Assembly (NCBI GenBank): GCA_947650365.1
Contig: OX393550.1
Location: forward strand, 101,768,343-101,832,342
DNA length: 64,000 nt
Direction: 5' to 3'
Source of the DNA: Chamaelirium japonicum
Taxonomy: Eukaryota; Streptophyta; Magnoliopsida; Liliales; Melanthiaceae
Shown here: positions 34,178 to 48,080 of the stretch, piece after piece
Layout of the letters: the number at the start of each line of letters is the position of its first letter
Position numbering within the stretch: position 1 is the stretch's first letter
Notes under the pieces: generated by a model
What the model was told of the DNA's origin: nothing
Database searches by the model: none
Seen by the model: the letters and a program-made list of their open reading frames with translations, nothing else
Made by a program: the position numbers and the translations under genes

Positions 34178-36871
34178 GTGGGAAAGGGTTATCTTGATGA
34201 GGGCTTATTTAAGCTGAATGTAACCTCTTTCAATAATGATAATAAAATATCTTCTTCTACTTACTTGTGTGATTCTTTTGATCTGTGGCATGCTAGACTA
34301 GGACACGTTAACTCTAAAACCCTTAAAAGGTTAGTTAACTTAGGTAGTGTACCTAAATGTGTTCCATCCTCAAATGGAAAGTGTGGCATATGCATAGAGG
34401 CTAAATATACCAAGAAACCTTTTAAGAGTGTAGAGCGTAGCCTAGAAACCCTAGACTTGATCCACTCAGATGTGTGCGACCTTAAAGGTTACACTACGAG
34501 AGGAGGGAACAAGTACTTCATCACATTTATTGATGATTGTTCCAGACATTGTTCAATCTTTCTCCTTAAGAGTAAGGACGAGAGCTTGTCCAAGTTTAAA
34601 TCCTATAAGTCTGAGATAGAAAACCAGTTAGGGAAGAGGATCAAAGTCCTTAGGTCGGACAGAGGAGGTGAATATGAGTCCGGAGAATTCACTAAATTTT
34701 GTGAAGACAACGGTATAATTCATCAGACCACTGCTCCATATTCCCCTCAGTCTAATGGAGTAGCTGAGAGGAAGAACAGGACCTTAAAGAACATGGTCAA
34801 TGCCATGATAATCAGTTCAGGGGTACTTATGAACCTGTGGGGGGAAGCTGTGCTCTCAGCAGCACATGTTCTTAATAGAATCCCATTTAAGGAATCTGAG
34901 CAGACTCCTTATGAGATTCTGAGGGGTAGAAAGCCATCGTATAAATACCTCAAAGTGTGGGGTTGTTTAACGAAGGTATCCATACCTAACCCTAAGAGGA
35001 CCAAGCTAGGTCCTAAAACAGTTGACTCTGTATTCATAGGATATGCCCAGAACAGTAGTGCGTATAGGTTTTTAGTAATCTATTCTGAAAACCCATACAT
35101 AGATGATAATACCATCATCGAGACTAGGGATGCCGAATTTTTTGAAAATCGGTTTCCTTATAGAGAGAGGTCTGAAAAACCTCAGGAGCCCAGTACACTT
35201 GAGAGGCCTGCTCCTAGACAGAGGGATGACTCTTCAGATAATGAAGAGATCGAACCTAGAAGGAGCAAGCGAGCTAGGACTGGTACTTCATTTGGGCCTG
35301 ACTTCATTACATATCTAGTGGAAGAGGATCCAACTAGTTATAATGAAGCCATGACCTCAGCTGACTCTATCTTTTGGAAAAAAGCTATAAATAGTGAACT
35401 TGAGTCCATAATATCCAATAACACCTGGGAGCTAGTTGAGCTACCTCCTGGTTGTAAAACAGTTGGATGTAAATGGATATTCAAGAAGAAGCTTAGGGCA
35501 GATGGATCCATAGAAAGATATAAGGCTAGGTTAGTAGCTAAAGGATATAAGCAGCGAGAGGGAGTAGACTTTTTTGATACTTACTCACCAGTGACTAGGA
35601 TTACATCCATTAGGTTGCTTATAGCTATAGCTGCTATCCATAACCTTGTAATTCACCAGATGGATGTAAAAACTGCATTCCTAAATGGAGAATTAGAGGA
35701 AGAGATCTACATGGATCAGCCCGAAGGCTTCATAGTGCAAGGTTTGGAGAAGAAGGTTTGTAGACTAAAAAAATCTCTTTATGGTCTCAAACAGGCTCCA
35801 AAACAATGGCACGAGAAGTTTGACCATGTGTTAACTTCAAGTGGTTTCAGAATTAATGAATCAGATAAATGTATCTACACTAAGGTCAATAACTTGACTT
35901 GTGTGGTCATATGTCTCTATGTAGATGATATGTTGATCTTTGGAACCAACTTAGAAGTAGTGGTCAAGACCAAGGACTTCCTGAGTAGGCACTTTGATAT
36001 GAAGGATTTAGGAGATGCAGATGTCATTCTTGGAATCAAAATTAAGAGAGATTCCAATGGCATAGCTCTATCTCAATCTAACTATATCGAGAAAGTGCTT
36101 AGGAAGTTCGGTCATATTGATTGTCTACCTGCTAGAACACCATATGATCCTTCAGTACACCTGAAGAAGAATTTAGGGCCTAGTGTATCACAACTAGAAT
36201 ATTCTAGGGTAATTGGCAGTCTCATGTATATCATGAACTGCACGAGACCCGATATTGCCTATACGATAGGTAGACTTAGTAGATACACTATTAACCCTAA
36301 CCAAGAGCATTGGGATGCTCTAATCCGAGTTCTAAGGTACTTAAAACATACATTAGATTATGGCATTTTCTATGGTAGGTATCCAGCTGTCCTAGAAGGA
36401 TACAGCGATGCTAATTGGATTGCAGATTCCTCAGGAACCAAATCCACTAGTGGGTATGTGTTTACCCTTGGAGGGGGTGCAATTTGTTGGAAATCATCCA
36501 AACAAACATGCATTGCCCGATCCACTATGGAATCGGAGTTCATAGCACTAGATAAAGCTAGTGAAGAGGGTGAATGGCTAAGGAATCTCATTATGGATAT
36601 TCCTTTTTGGCCAAAGCCTATTCCTGATGTCCCAATTCATTGTGATAGCCAAGCAGCTATAATGAGGGCCAGGAATAACTCCTATAATGGAAAGTCACGA
36701 CATATTCGTCGTAGACATAACACTGTTCGACAGATGTTGAAAGATAGGATAATTACTATTGACTATATTAGGTCAAAGGATAATTTAGCAGATCCCTTAA
36801 CTAAAGGACTAGCTAGAGAGTTAGTTCTAAGTACATCGAGGGGGATGGGGTTGAGGCCTATAAACAAATAA
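34178..36871 (+). CDS. Copia pol: integrase, reverse transcriptase, RNase H
   Basis: 897 codons without a stop. The first codon taken is the first in-frame one after the frameshift (GTG), so the real protein is the continuation of gag. GAG-pre-integrase zinc domain H38, H43, C69, C72; integrase core D98, D161, E197, with exactly 35 residues between the last two (D,D35E); GVAERKN around the Glu; linker rich in charged residues (~300-360); RT from ~375 with [36 protein letters not shown] and catalytic YVDD at 581-584; RNase H ~735-870 with [19 protein letters not shown] and the DSQAAI block; C-terminus [11 protein letters not shown]. All catalytic residues are present. Expression would need readthrough or repair of the gag lesions, or gag supplied in trans. 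Confidence 0.95.
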   Translation: MGKGYLDEGLFKLNVTSFNNDNKISSSTYLCDSFDLWHARLGHVNSKTLKRLVNLGSVPKCVPSSNGKCGICIEAKYTKKPFKSVERSLETLDLIHSDVCDLKGYTTRGGNKYFITFIDDCSRHCSIFLLKSKDESLSKFKSYKSEIENQLGKRIKVLRSDRGGEYESGEFTKFCEDNGIIHQTTAPYSPQSNGVAERKNRTLKNMVNAMIISSGVLMNLWGEAVLSAAHVLNRIPFKESEQTPYEILRGRKPSYKYLKVWGCLTKVSIPNPKRTKLGPKTVDSVFIGYAQNSSAYRFLVIYSENPYIDDNTIIETRDAEFFENRFPYRERSEKPQEPSTLERPAPRQRDDSSDNEEIEPRRSKRARTGTSFGPDFITYLVEEDPTSYNEAMTSADSIFWKKAINSELESIISNNTWELVELPPGCKTVGCKWIFKKKLRADGSIERYKARLVAKGYKQREGVDFFDTYSPVTRITSIRLLIAIAAIHNLVIHQMDVKTAFLNGELEEEIYMDQPEGFIVQGLEKKVCRLKKSLYGLKQAPKQWHEKFDHVLTSSGFRINESDKCIYTKVNNLTCVVICLYVDDMLIFGTNLEVVVKTKDFLSRHFDMKDLGDADVILGIKIKRDSNGIALSQSNYIEKVLRKFGHIDCLPARTPYDPSVHLKKNLGPSVSQLEYSRVIGSLMYIMNCTRPDIAYTIGRLSRYTINPNQEHWDALIRVLRYLKHTLDYGIFYGRYPAVLEGYSDANWIADSSGTKSTSGYVFTLGGGAICWKSSKQTCIARSTMESEFIALDKASEEGEWLRNLIMDIPFWPKPIPDVPIHCDSQAAIMRARNNSYNGKSRHIRRRHNTVRQMLKDRIITIDYIRSKDNLADPLTKGLARELVLSTSRGMGLRPINK

Positions 36872-37426
36872 GTCTCCGATAACGGTAACCCAACCTACGT
36901 GATTGGAGATCCCAAAATCGAGGTTCAATGGGAAAACAAGTTATTCGAGGGATTTGTGGGGGTGCTATCAAAATTCTCCCCTCCCTATGATGTGATAGTA
37001 CATTCTGTATCGCTGAGAGGCTGAGTTTTAGACTCTTAATGCTAACTATAGCTGGGATACCAATGGGGTGTATAGATACAGAGCACTCTTGATAGTAAGC
37101 ACCTATATGAGTGTAGAAGTATGGCCGCTTTTATGAGAATTGAGGCTAATTCTCTAGAATACTCAAGAAAACTGGGGAAGGCTCATGGCCATAAAGAGCA
37201 CAACCGCATGGGACTCTATGATGTATATGAAAGTATGGGTGAGACTTGTCGACTAGACTTACAATATATAGCTGTACAGTTCAAGACGTAAGTTCACTGT
37301 CAGCTAGTAAGTCCTACAGTCTACACTAAGCAAAGGTTCAAGTCGAAAGACACCTTATGTCTATACATACTCTTATAAGTACTCCAGACTACATCTTTCG
37401 ATTTGTTTTTCGATATTTTTATTATT

Positions 37427-37435
37427 GTGGGGGAT
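37427..37435 (+). other. Polypurine tract of young Copia
   Basis: GTGGGGGAT directly before the 3' LTR, the expected plus-strand priming site. Confidence 0.7.
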
Positions 37436-38517
<1,082 letters not shown>

Positions 38518-38520
38518 CGG

Positions 38521-38632
38521 CATGTGGTAAGTGCGGCACTGCACCGCTGCCATCTGATGCACCGCTGCGTGCATGCGATGCATGCAGCGCGTGCATCAGA
38601 CGGCTATGGTGCGGTGCCGTACTTACCACATG
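38521..38632. repeat. Palindromic unit 1
   Basis: CATGTGGTAAGTGCGGCAC at the left pairs with GTGCCGTACTTACCACATG at the right (one mismatch). The middle holds CATCTGATGCACCG and CATCAGACGGC. The whole ~112 bp can fold as one hairpin. Confidence 0.85.
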
Positions 38633-38671
38633 CTGCAGCATAGCATGCCCCATATATAGAAGTGCTATAGT

Positions 38672-38790
38672 GCGGCATGCAGTAAGTGCGACATCGCACC
38701 TCTGCCATCTGATGTACCGTTGCGTGCATGCGATGCACGCAGCGTGTGCATCAGACGGCTATGGTGTGGTGCCGCACTACCCCATGCCAC
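38672..38790. repeat. Palindromic unit 2
   Basis: Same architecture and core (CATCTGATGTACCG ... CATCAGACGGC) as unit 1, with the ends GGCATGCAGTAAGTGCG and GCCGCACTACCCCATGCC. It is separated from unit 1 by a short ATATATA-containing spacer. Confidence 0.82.
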
Positions 38791-38802
38791 AACTTAGCAT
38801 GC

Positions 38803-38905
<103 letters not shown>

Positions 38906-38913
38906 TGATAAAA

Positions 38914-39036
38914 TGCGACATGCGGTGCGTGCGGTGTCGCACCGCAACCATCTGATGCACCGTTGCGTGCATCGCACGCACCGCAGCGGTGCATCAGACG
39001 GCTGCGGTGCAACGCCGCACGCACCGCACGCCGCAG
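38914..39036. repeat. Palindromic unit 3
   Basis: GCGACATGCGGTGCGTGCGG at the left against CCGCACGCACCGCACGCCGC at the right, with the CATCTGATGCACCG / GCATCAGACGGC core. GC-rich, ~120 bp. Third member of the same family within 520 bp. Confidence 0.82.
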
Positions 39037-39045
39037 CCTAACATG

Positions 39046-39046
<1 letters not shown>

Positions 39047-39108
<62 letters not shown>
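39047..39108. repeat. (CT)n(TA)n compound microsatellite
   Basis: CT repeat 39047-39078 followed directly by TA repeat 39079-39108. Confidence 0.97.
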
Positions 39109-39111
<3 letters not shown>

Positions 39112-39411
39112 TTTTTTATGTTATAATGAATTTAGAGTTTAATATGTTTATTGTGTCTCTTAATGAAAATAAGTTTAGTTCAAACTATAATCAACTAGTT
39201 TGAATTTGTCCAATATAAACATAATTGGGATCGAATGGGACAGGTTTGGGTTTTTACTAGTGTTAGTAGGACGGGTTTGGGATTGATCAGTCAAACCCGA
39301 CAAGGATTTGGGATAGATTTGGGATAAGATACACTTAAGTGAGATGAGGTCCGAATAGGCTGATCTGTCGATCCGTTCCAAATCCGACCCATTGCCAGTC
39401 CTACCTAGAAG

Positions 39412-39548
39412 AGAGATTATGTAGAGAGAGAAAGAATGAAAGGTGTTATGTATGTAGAGAGAGAGAGAGCAAACTTTTGGTTCGTATCCGGCTGCTGCTT
39501 TTATTTTTTTTAATTATAAATTTCGATGATAAATTAAGTTTTTTTAGG

Positions 39549-39597
<49 letters not shown>

Positions 39598-39816
39598 CGT
39601 GTGGAGATTTGCAGAGCAGACCGCGTCCCCCTCCATTTCTAGATCTTGCTTCAAAATTCGTGCCCTGAGGAAGAAACCCCTCCTTCCATCCGTTTTAGGG
39701 TTAGGGCTTCTGTAGATGTTCCGATCTAGCTGCAGAGGTGGAGATGGAGGTGGCGGTGCGGGGCTCTTCTATGACTATGGGTTCCTGACCGTTAATCTTC
39801 CGAACTTGTAATTTAG
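39412..39816 (+). promoter_or_regulatory. Proximal promoter and 5' UTR of the F-box gene
   Basis: Only ~405 bp separate the hAT-like element from the ATG. TATAAA occurs at 39515-39520, followed by a (CT)n tract at 39553-39589, a typical plant core promoter pyrimidine patch that would lie in or near the 5' UTR. GA repeats are present at 39422-39468. The position of the start site is inferred, not shown. Confidence 0.5.
39553..39589 (+). repeat. (CT)n microsatellite upstream of the F-box gene
   Basis: About 18 CT units ~230 bp before the ATG. Such tracts act as promoter elements in many plant genes, but also vary in length. Confidence 0.9.
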
Positions 39817-40974
39817 ATGTCTATCATGTCGTCAGCCGTCGCCGGAGGTGGCGGGGATCCGTCCGGATCGCGGGATTGGGGCAAGGATCGGGCGGTGGCG
39901 ACGGAGGAGGAGGCGGCGGAGGGGATCGACCACTTCGACCGGCTGCCGGACTCGGTGCTGCTGGTGATCTTCAACCTGATCGGGGACGTGAAGGCCCTTG
40001 GGCGCTGCGGCGCCGTATCCCGCCGCTTCCACGCCCTCGTCCCCCTTGTTGACTACGTCGTCGTACGCGTCGACTGCGTCATCTCTGACGACCCCTCCGC
40101 CGCCGCGGCCTCCCCCTCCGACAAGACCCGCGGCGTCTTCTCTCACCTCGCCCGCCTCCTCCTCGGCGGCCTCGTCAGGCCCCTCCAGGCCCTCGGCCAC
40201 ATCCTCGGTCCCGCCGCCGCCGCCGCCGCCGCAAAGCGATCCCCACCCACCACCTCCGAGGTCTCCCACCACTCCCCTACCGAGGTGCTCAAGAGCTTCC
40301 ATGAGCTCCGCCGTCTGGAGATCGAGCTTCCCTCTGGGGAGCTCGGCGTCGACGACGGCGTCCTCCTCAAGTGGAAGGCCAGCTTCGGGTCCACCCTCGA
40401 CAGCTGCGTCATCCTCGGCGCTTCCTCCGTCCTCTCCTCACCCAAATCCCCTGAGGAGCCCTGCGGCAATGGGGACGACAGCAGGGCGATGCCTGAGTCC
40501 TTCTACACCAACGGCGGCCTGAAACTGAGAGTGGTGTGGACGATCAGCTCCCTGATCGCCGCCTCCGCCCGGCACTACCTTCTCCAGCCAATCATTGCAG
40601 ACCACCATGACACCCTGGAGAGCCTGGATCTGACAGACACCGATGGGCAGGGGGTGCTGACCATGGACAAGCAGCAGCTGCAGGAGCTGCGGGTGAGGCC
40701 TGTCTCGACGTCGAGGTCCACCCAGCGGACCCTCGTCCCAGCCCTCAGCATGCGCCTCTGGTATGCCCCCCAGCTGGAGCTTCCAGGTGGGGTGGTGCTC
40801 AAGGGGGCCACCCTCGTTGCGATCCGGCCGACTGAGGAGCGGATCCTGAGGGAGGCAGTCGGTGGGGAGTCGGACGGGTGCTGGTTCTCGAACGCCTTCG
40901 AAGAGCCGTATAGAACGGCCGCGCGAATGCTGATGAAGGGGAGGAACTACTGCCTTGAGATGAATTCCTTCTGA
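39817..40974 (+). CDS. F-box protein, AUF1/AUF2-like
   Basis: 385 residues in one exon. After an acidic, Gly-rich N-terminus comes the F-box (residues ~38-85): DHFDRLPDSVLLVIFNLIGDVKALGRCGAVSRRF, then LVPLVDYVVVRVDCVI. Farther on are HSPTEVLKSFHELRRLEIELPSGELGVDDGVLLKWKA, LDSCVILGASS, LKLRVVWTISSLIAASARHYLLQPII and LPGGVVLKGATLVAIRP, the conserved C-terminal region I associate with the auxin up-regulated F-box (AUF) family of Arabidopsis; no leucine-rich or kelch repeats are visible. The F-box binds SKP1 and the C-terminal part should bind the substrate of an SCF ubiquitin ligase. Third codon positions are strongly G/C (typical of many monocot genes). The ATG at 39817 is the first in frame; a second Met follows at codon 4. 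AUF assignment is from memory of the family. Confidence 0.88.
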   Translation: MSIMSSAVAGGGGDPSGSRDWGKDRAVATEEEAAEGIDHFDRLPDSVLLVIFNLIGDVKALGRCGAVSRRFHALVPLVDYVVVRVDCVISDDPSAAAASPSDKTRGVFSHLARLLLGGLVRPLQALGHILGPAAAAAAAKRSPPTTSEVSHHSPTEVLKSFHELRRLEIELPSGELGVDDGVLLKWKASFGSTLDSCVILGASSVLSSPKSPEEPCGNGDDSRAMPESFYTNGGLKLRVVWTISSLIAASARHYLLQPIIADHHDTLESLDLTDTDGQGVLTMDKQQLQELRVRPVSTSRSTQRTLVPALSMRLWYAPQLELPGGVVLKGATLVAIRPTEERILREAVGGESDGCWFSNAFEEPYRTAARMLMKGRNYCLEMNSF

Positions 40975-40986
40975 TACCGGAGCCCC

Positions 40987-40992
40987 AATAAA
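40987..40992 (+). terminator. Possible poly(A) signal
   Basis: AATAAA 12 nt after the stop codon of the F-box gene. It is closer than usual, so a later signal may be used instead. Confidence 0.3.
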
Positions 40993-43859
40993 TCAATCCC
41001 AGAGGTAGGATTCTCTCTTTAAGTTAGTCTTGCTTCAGGCTTCGTAGTGTTTACATGATCAATAGATGGAGCATGGAATCAAATGGCAATATTTTGGTTG
41101 AAATGACCGAAATATGTTGGTTTTTGGAGGATCCTTAATGCTGTACACTCGTGCAAATAATGATTTCAGAAGATTAATAAGATTATTAATTTATCTACAA
41201 AAAAAAAGTATCAATTTAATAGTTGTAAATTTAACGTTTAGTGATTGTTCTCATAGCATTAAAAAACAAGTAAGTAATCTTTATGAAGGAAAAGACGAGT
41301 GCAAGGAGTAAGGTTGGGCATTCCATAAGGCTAGAAAGACTCGACCATTTGGGAATTGAGGAACTCTCGAGAACTAGGATAGTCTGACTAACAAGATGGG
41401 GTTTAATATCCTAAAGAGGGTTTTAACCACTTCAATAGGCTCAAATCAACCCAACCAATAGACGCATACTCATATATTGTTATAAGTTCTAAATAAACCA
41501 AGCAGTGATCAAATAAATTATCAGATAATTTAGATCTAAGGCAATTGATTTTCAAAGGAGGTTGAAGTTGCAAATACTGACATCAGAGACATCAAACACG
41601 ATACATGGATGATGTTAGAGGATTCTAAAAATGATTTAGGACTCCACGAAGCTTTTCAGTGATCACAAACATACCAAAGCCGCCGAAGATCTACGCAAAG
41701 AGGAGCACGCAAACCCAGGAGGGCTGTCGGCGGGGTCGCAGCCAGGCCATGTGGGCGTGGGGAGGGGAGGCTGCCGGTTACATACACTAGGAGAGAGAGA
41801 GAGAGAGAGAGAGAGGCTCGCCAATCACACACACGAAGTTGGAAAGGCTGAAGCCCAAGGTCTCTCCACTCAAAGATGGTGGCTTTAACTCACAAGGTTT
41901 TCTTCATTTATTCATTCGATAATCAAAACAACGCACTAGGGTTTATAAGGAGCCTCTAGCAACCTCTTAACAACCAAAGGCTCAAAAAAAGAAAAAGCCA
42001 TCCTTTTAAATCGGGTTTACACATGACCAGAAATTAAGGCATTGATTAACCCGAAAATACAAAATAAAGTCTATAAAATAAATGTCAAAATAAAGTCTAT
42101 AAAATAAATGCCCAAACGAGGCCTTAGTAGAGTTGGCCTAACAAGTCTCATGCGTCTCCAAGTCATAACCCCATCAGATATCCTATCCTCCTCCTACGTG
42201 AGTATACCCATGTAACATCTGGTCGAGCCAAGGTCGGGTTGAGGGGGCATGCGGTGTCTCCACCAGCCCTACATTTAAATCTGGGAAAATATATATGGTG
42301 CAATTTTTCAGTCAACATTTCAGTGATTTCGGTAATGTTGGCAGATGAAATTCAGCCTTAATGAGAAAGTTCATCATAGTGCAATTATTACACTTTTTCG
42401 GTCATGTCAGATTTTGGTCAAAAGCTGATTAGGTTTTATGCTGGTAAAAGATTCTATTTCATTTGAATGTTGTAGTTTGTACGGATAGGCCTTTGTAATT
42501 TTTTATTTGTATTTGTTGTACTTCATTTAGTAAGTTATATATAAATCCAATGCTTTAAATGTGTATATTTATACTTAATTTAGTTTCAAAAGTTTCATTG
42601 AAAATTTTCATCTTTTTCCTCCATTTCGATCAATTATTTTAGGTGATTTTCAGTAACGAACAATGTGATTTCAGCAATGGTAAATCACAGACTTTGCCTG
42701 CGACAACTACCAGTTCATCAGACCATGCAAAAGTTCTATTTGTAGAGTATGACCTACAAATTCTGCATCGGTAATACTTAATCGCAGCAAATATAAACAA
42801 TATTAAATCATTCGAAGAGAGGCCGAGATCACACTAAAATCAAGATCTAACAGAACCAGTCTATGGAAGAAGTCTCAGGATGCCCGAAGGTTAGGCCCGG
42901 GAGATGAATGGTGAATACTGTCCTGGATAGCGATGCTAAATCCGTAAATTGGAGAAGTGGCCTTAGAGTATATTAGATCATGCCGGAGTCCTCGCCAAGT
43001 GTCGCCTTTGGATAAAGTTGCAGAGGGGTAGAACCAAGGATATATTAAGGGAGCTATGCTAAACGTAATTTTGAAATATCCACAGTCCGATGGTTCGTTC
43101 GAACCCGAACTAAACTATCAAACCAGTTCAGATTTCGGTCAATTTGGACCGAAACACAACCTGTAATATGCCTGATTCGAATTCAATATGGATTCTGTTT
43201 GTGGGTTCGATATGGTTAGGATCTGATTCGCTTCGGATTAGATCCGATTTAGCCGATTCAAGCTCAGATCGGCTGAATAAAACGCGGAACAGTTGATACA
43301 AACCCGAGTTTCTGATTTTAATACTTCAGCCCAAAATAGTACTACATGTTCATTCTTTACCCTGTCCAAACCGAACCCAAATTCGAATTATCAAAATGTG
43401 GAAATGTCATTGTTGTAATTTTGTTGCATCTATCGAAGGTACTCATAATACTACTACCTGCAACTCAAAAACTATTCAAAACATAAGCTAGCCAATTTAC
43501 TTGTTACGTAAGCTTCTTATTTGAAGTTTCTATTTGTCTTGTATTATTTCTTCTAGTTTCAGGTATCACTATACTTGCGAAGCACATTTATAGAAACATT
43601 GCTTCCACATTTATGAACAAATGATCTTCATAGGTTTTGTACAACTTCAATACATTTTGGCTTTGACTAAAACTAATTTAAATTGTTGCTTAAGCAACTT
43701 TTGGACGTCTATGTCAATCCATTGGTTGTGTTTTGCAGACACTTTTCAAAATAATATTAATTTTTTTAAGATAGGCAGAAAGAAAATGAAACTTTGCGAT
43801 TTGGCAAAAGAGGACCTATATGCCAAATAAATCTGTGTTTTAGGTTGGAGCAAGTTCTA
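40993..43859. other. Intergenic region, no gene recognised
   Basis: AT-rich DNA downstream of the F-box gene. It holds a (GA)n tract at 41792-41815, a 26-bp tandem pair (AAAATAAAGTCTATAAAATA) near 42061-42112, and a CCGAACC/GGTTCG-rich patch at 43080-43390 that resembles decayed transposon ends. No frame of convincing length. Confidence 0.5.
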
Positions 43860-43861
43860 CC

Positions 43862-44850
43862 CACCTATACGACATTTGAAGTGGTGTTTAAGGCCAATTA
43901 AAAAAGAATATACACATGTGCCATTTGAAGTGCGTTTAAGTGTAGTTTTTTTTTGTTAATTTTCTTTTTGGATGTTGAAGGCCATAATTAAAAAAAAAAT
44001 CTTCCCGGACGCCACCACAATTGGCTTATAGGGGTGCGTCATTTTTTGAAAAAAATTAAAACTATGAGATGTCAGTACAATCCCTAAGTAGCTGTTGGAA
44101 AGTAGCTATCGGGGTTAATTTCCAACGGCTAGTGGGGGACCAAGATTCTATTTAGTCCCCCTTGCCTTGATTTCCCACTTATCCCATCTCATATACATCT
44201 CTTCAGCTTCTATACCTCCTTCCATCTCCTTCAACACCCCTATCCTCTCTCCCAGGACCTAGTGCAGTTGGCATTGGTATGGCGAGTACATCAAGAACTC
44301 TTGATTACTAGAGGAAGTTTTTCTGTAGCTGCATCTCGGATACTATCGAAGTTATCGAGCAGGAGGGATCAAATTATCGAGAAGTTGTAGGACTGCCAAG
44401 CCCCCGGTAGGAATGTCTCCTCTTGTTGCGTCCAGAGAGAAGTCAAGAAAGAGGGCTTGATGTTGATTCTGAAACCTATAGATGTCAAAAAGAAGCCCCC
44501 TACTACCGTACAAAAGAAGGCTATCCATAATAGACACAAAAAAGAGCTCCCCCAATGGTGACCAGCCACGAAGCCGAGCTCAAGGCTCAAAAGACGAGCT
44601 ACCAACAGCAGTTGGGGGGTCCAACGACTACTTTCTAACGGATAGTTGGGATGGATCCAATTGTAGCGGCGTTGTATAGTTTTTTATTTTCTTTTCCAAT
44701 GACTTGCCCCTACATGGCAATTGTAGTGGCGCTTGGGAAGATAATGTTTTCGTAAAAAATTAAGGCTTTAAACGCCAGTTCTAATGCCGCCCAAGAAGAA
44801 TATATTTTTTTTAAAAATAACCTTAAACGCCACTTTAACTGCCGTATAGT
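43862..44850. mobile_element. Inverted-repeat element, ~1 kb, non-coding
   Basis: CTATACGACATTTGAAGTGG (43866-) is the inverse of the sequence ending CCACTTTAACTGCCGTATAG near 44831-44849 with a few mismatches; the similarity runs ~35 bp. Diverged internal copies of the same motif (GGCGTTTAAGGC, GCCA...AACTG) lie near 43915-43945, 44660-44730 and 44760-44805. This suggests a MITE or non-autonomous MULE/CACTA. Short frames inside have no recognisable product. Exact ends and target duplication are not determined. Confidence 0.5.
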
Positions 44851-44859
44851 TTTGCCATA

Positions 44860-46011
<1,152 letters not shown>

Positions 46012-46255
46012 GTTTTGATTTGATTCCGTGTCAACTAGATTCCTGTAGAATCGGATTTTTGGTGAATCCGGGAGCCGGAAGTTGCTCTCGGGCGCTTCTG
46101 CTGGAATCCAATTTTTTCATACAAAACTGCTTTTAGATTCTGCGGGAATCAGTTTCTGGCAGTGAATCCAGATAGAAGTTTTGCTGGAACCTGATTCACG
46201 CAGAATCAAGAATCAGAAACTGGGGGGGGGGGGGGGGGGGGCTGAAATGGAAATC
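46012..46255. mobile_element. MITE-like repeat family, copy 1
   Basis: Starts GGCCTGTTTTGATTTGATTC, contains CTGGAATCCAATTTTTTCATA and GGGAATCAG, and ends near GCTGAAATGGAAATCGC. Three other copies occur in the window (47731, 48711, 60165). A G20 run (46222-46241) interrupts it. The terminus resembles Tourist-type ends, but target duplications are unclear. Confidence 0.5.
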
Positions 46256-46697
46256 GCACCGGGTAATTAGGTATTAATCTTAAAAAAGTCATGAGTTCAT
46301 GGTTTCCTTTTCAAGTCCTTCAACATTATTCTCTTTCCACATCATTCTTTCGATAACATTATCTACAAAAAAAATTCTTCTATATTCTATCCACATTATT
46401 ATTTGTACAACAATTTACAAGCCTCTCTGCAATGTGTAATCTCTCTCTACAATATTCTCTATAATTCTCTCTACAACGCCTTTTTCTCTCTCCAACTTTT
46501 TTTTATATATAATGCTTTCTTTCAATATAATCTATATGATTGCATCTTTGTAACATTTTCTCTTTACAATATATATTCTCCCAGTAGAAACTTTTATCTA
46601 TACTATATCTTTCCTAAAACGTTTTTTACTACTGTTTCTCATGGTGTGGCTTTAGATTTTGTGCTCTTTGGTGGTCCCTGCAACCTTATCACTCAGA

Positions 46698-46880
46698 GAA
46701 GACGAGTTGGCAAAGCAACTGATAGCTTTTAGTGAGGAGGTTGTGGGTTCAGACTCCTCCCCTCGACCTAACCAGGAGTGAAGCAGGAATTGCACCCGGA
46801 GGGGTAGGTCCGAGCCTGAAGTGGATCATAACTCCAAAGGTTTCAGGACACGAGTTAGTCTGAGCCTGGGGAAAGGAACT
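46698..46880 (+). mobile_element. tRNA-derived SINE, copy 1
   Basis: A-box-like TGGCAAAGCAACTG at ~46709 and B-box GGTTCAGACTCC at 46746-46757, spaced as in a tRNA promoter. The body CGAGCCTGAAGTGGATCATA is shared with copy 3. No clear A-tail, so older or truncated. Confidence 0.65.
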
Positions 46881-47099
46881 GACTGCAACTTAGCTGTTCC
46901 CCTTAATCCTCTTCCAGAAGAGGTTATTACCGTCAATTATTATTTCTAATGCAATATGATTGTCCAGCATTCCGGTTGGCATAGAAACAGTCGGAGTGAT
47001 ATTTTTTAGTTCCCAAGTCGAGCAATTACTAGCAGTTATTTTCAAATTATAGAATTCGAAATGGAAATAGATTGTTCCAGAATGATGCCAAACACCCCC

Positions 47100-47300
47100 T
47101 TAATTAACGGCGCAGCCTACAGAAAGTTAAATACACTATATAGTACCGCCGACGGCGGCGGTGGCGGCCGGTGGTGGTACCCACCCCCTAGGGTTCACCA
47201 CATGGCCCATGGTCTCGCCATGTGTCGTCATCTTACGAATCAGTTCTCAATTTTTTTTTCTGGATAACGCCATGATTGTTGGATTGGCGTAGACGGCAGA
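47100..47300 (+). repeat. Diverged partial copy of the duplicated block
   Basis: CAGCCTACAGAAAGTTAAATACACT resembles CAGCGTACAGGAAGTTGATACACT at 49434, and GCCATGATTGTTGGATTGGCG (47269) resembles GCCATGATTGCTGGATTGGCA (49726). The segment between holds a CGGCGG-rich insert. Confidence 0.5.
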
Positions 47301-47730
47301 ATCATGAATGGGTTGTCACTTGTCGTAGGTTGTGGTCCTGTGGCCAATAACCCCCGTAGGCTTAGCGTTTCCGAGGGGAAACTAGTTGACGTTTTGTCGT
47401 ATATGCAGATGGCATCTGACGTAGTATGGACAGAATACCAATATTGATGATGACATGGATATGGACACGGGACACGACAAATCAAAGATATTAGACTTCT
47501 AGTGAGTTCCCACATTGACGGCTCCAAAAATTTATATCAATGGAGTCAAAACTTATATTAAAAAATATTTTTTACATTACGTCGTGAAGTAGAGTTTGGT
47601 GAATGGATCGAGTGGAGCCATACCAATAGTCAAAACTAAATAAATTACGATAAAAAATATTTTTTAATAGATTTGAATCGGAGAGGGGGAGAGAGGGCTC
47701 AATTTCATATGTAGCGCCGCCCATGGGTAC

Positions 47731-47890
47731 CTTGGCTTGTTTTTGACTTGATTCTGCATCGATCGGATTCCCGGAGGACCGAGGAGCTAGAAGCTGTTCT
47801 CAGGCGCTTCTACTGGAATCCAATTTTTTCATACAAAACTTCTTTTGGATTCGTCAGAAATCAGCTTCTAGCACTACATCCAAACAAGAT
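47731..47890. mobile_element. MITE-like repeat family, copy 2
   Basis: CCTTGGCTTGTTTTTGACTT to GCACTACATCCAAACAAG. Lies in duplication unit 1. Confidence 0.5.
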
Positions 47891-47909
47891 AATCTTGTTT
47901 CTTCTCATG

Positions 47910-48080
47910 ATGACGGAAAAAGGAGAGTTGGCAAAGCAACATATGCTTTGGTAAGCAGATAGGTCCTAGGTTCAACCCCTCCCCTCAATTTACCCATGAG
48001 TGAAGCAGGAATTGCCGAGTGGGTCTGGAGGCCATAGCCCGAATGATTTTCTGGACACCGACCGATGGACAAAAAAAAAA
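47910..48080 (+). mobile_element. tRNA-derived SINE, copy 2
   Basis: A box TGGCAAAGCAAC (47929-47940), B box GGTTCAACCCC (47969-47979), ending in A10 (48071-48080). This is Pol III promoter structure with an A-tail. Confidence 0.8.

Noticed and set aside
39832..40522. Antisense and out-of-frame ORFs over the F-box gene
   Set aside because: Shadow frames caused by very high GC at third positions; the +1 frame carries the F-box domain.
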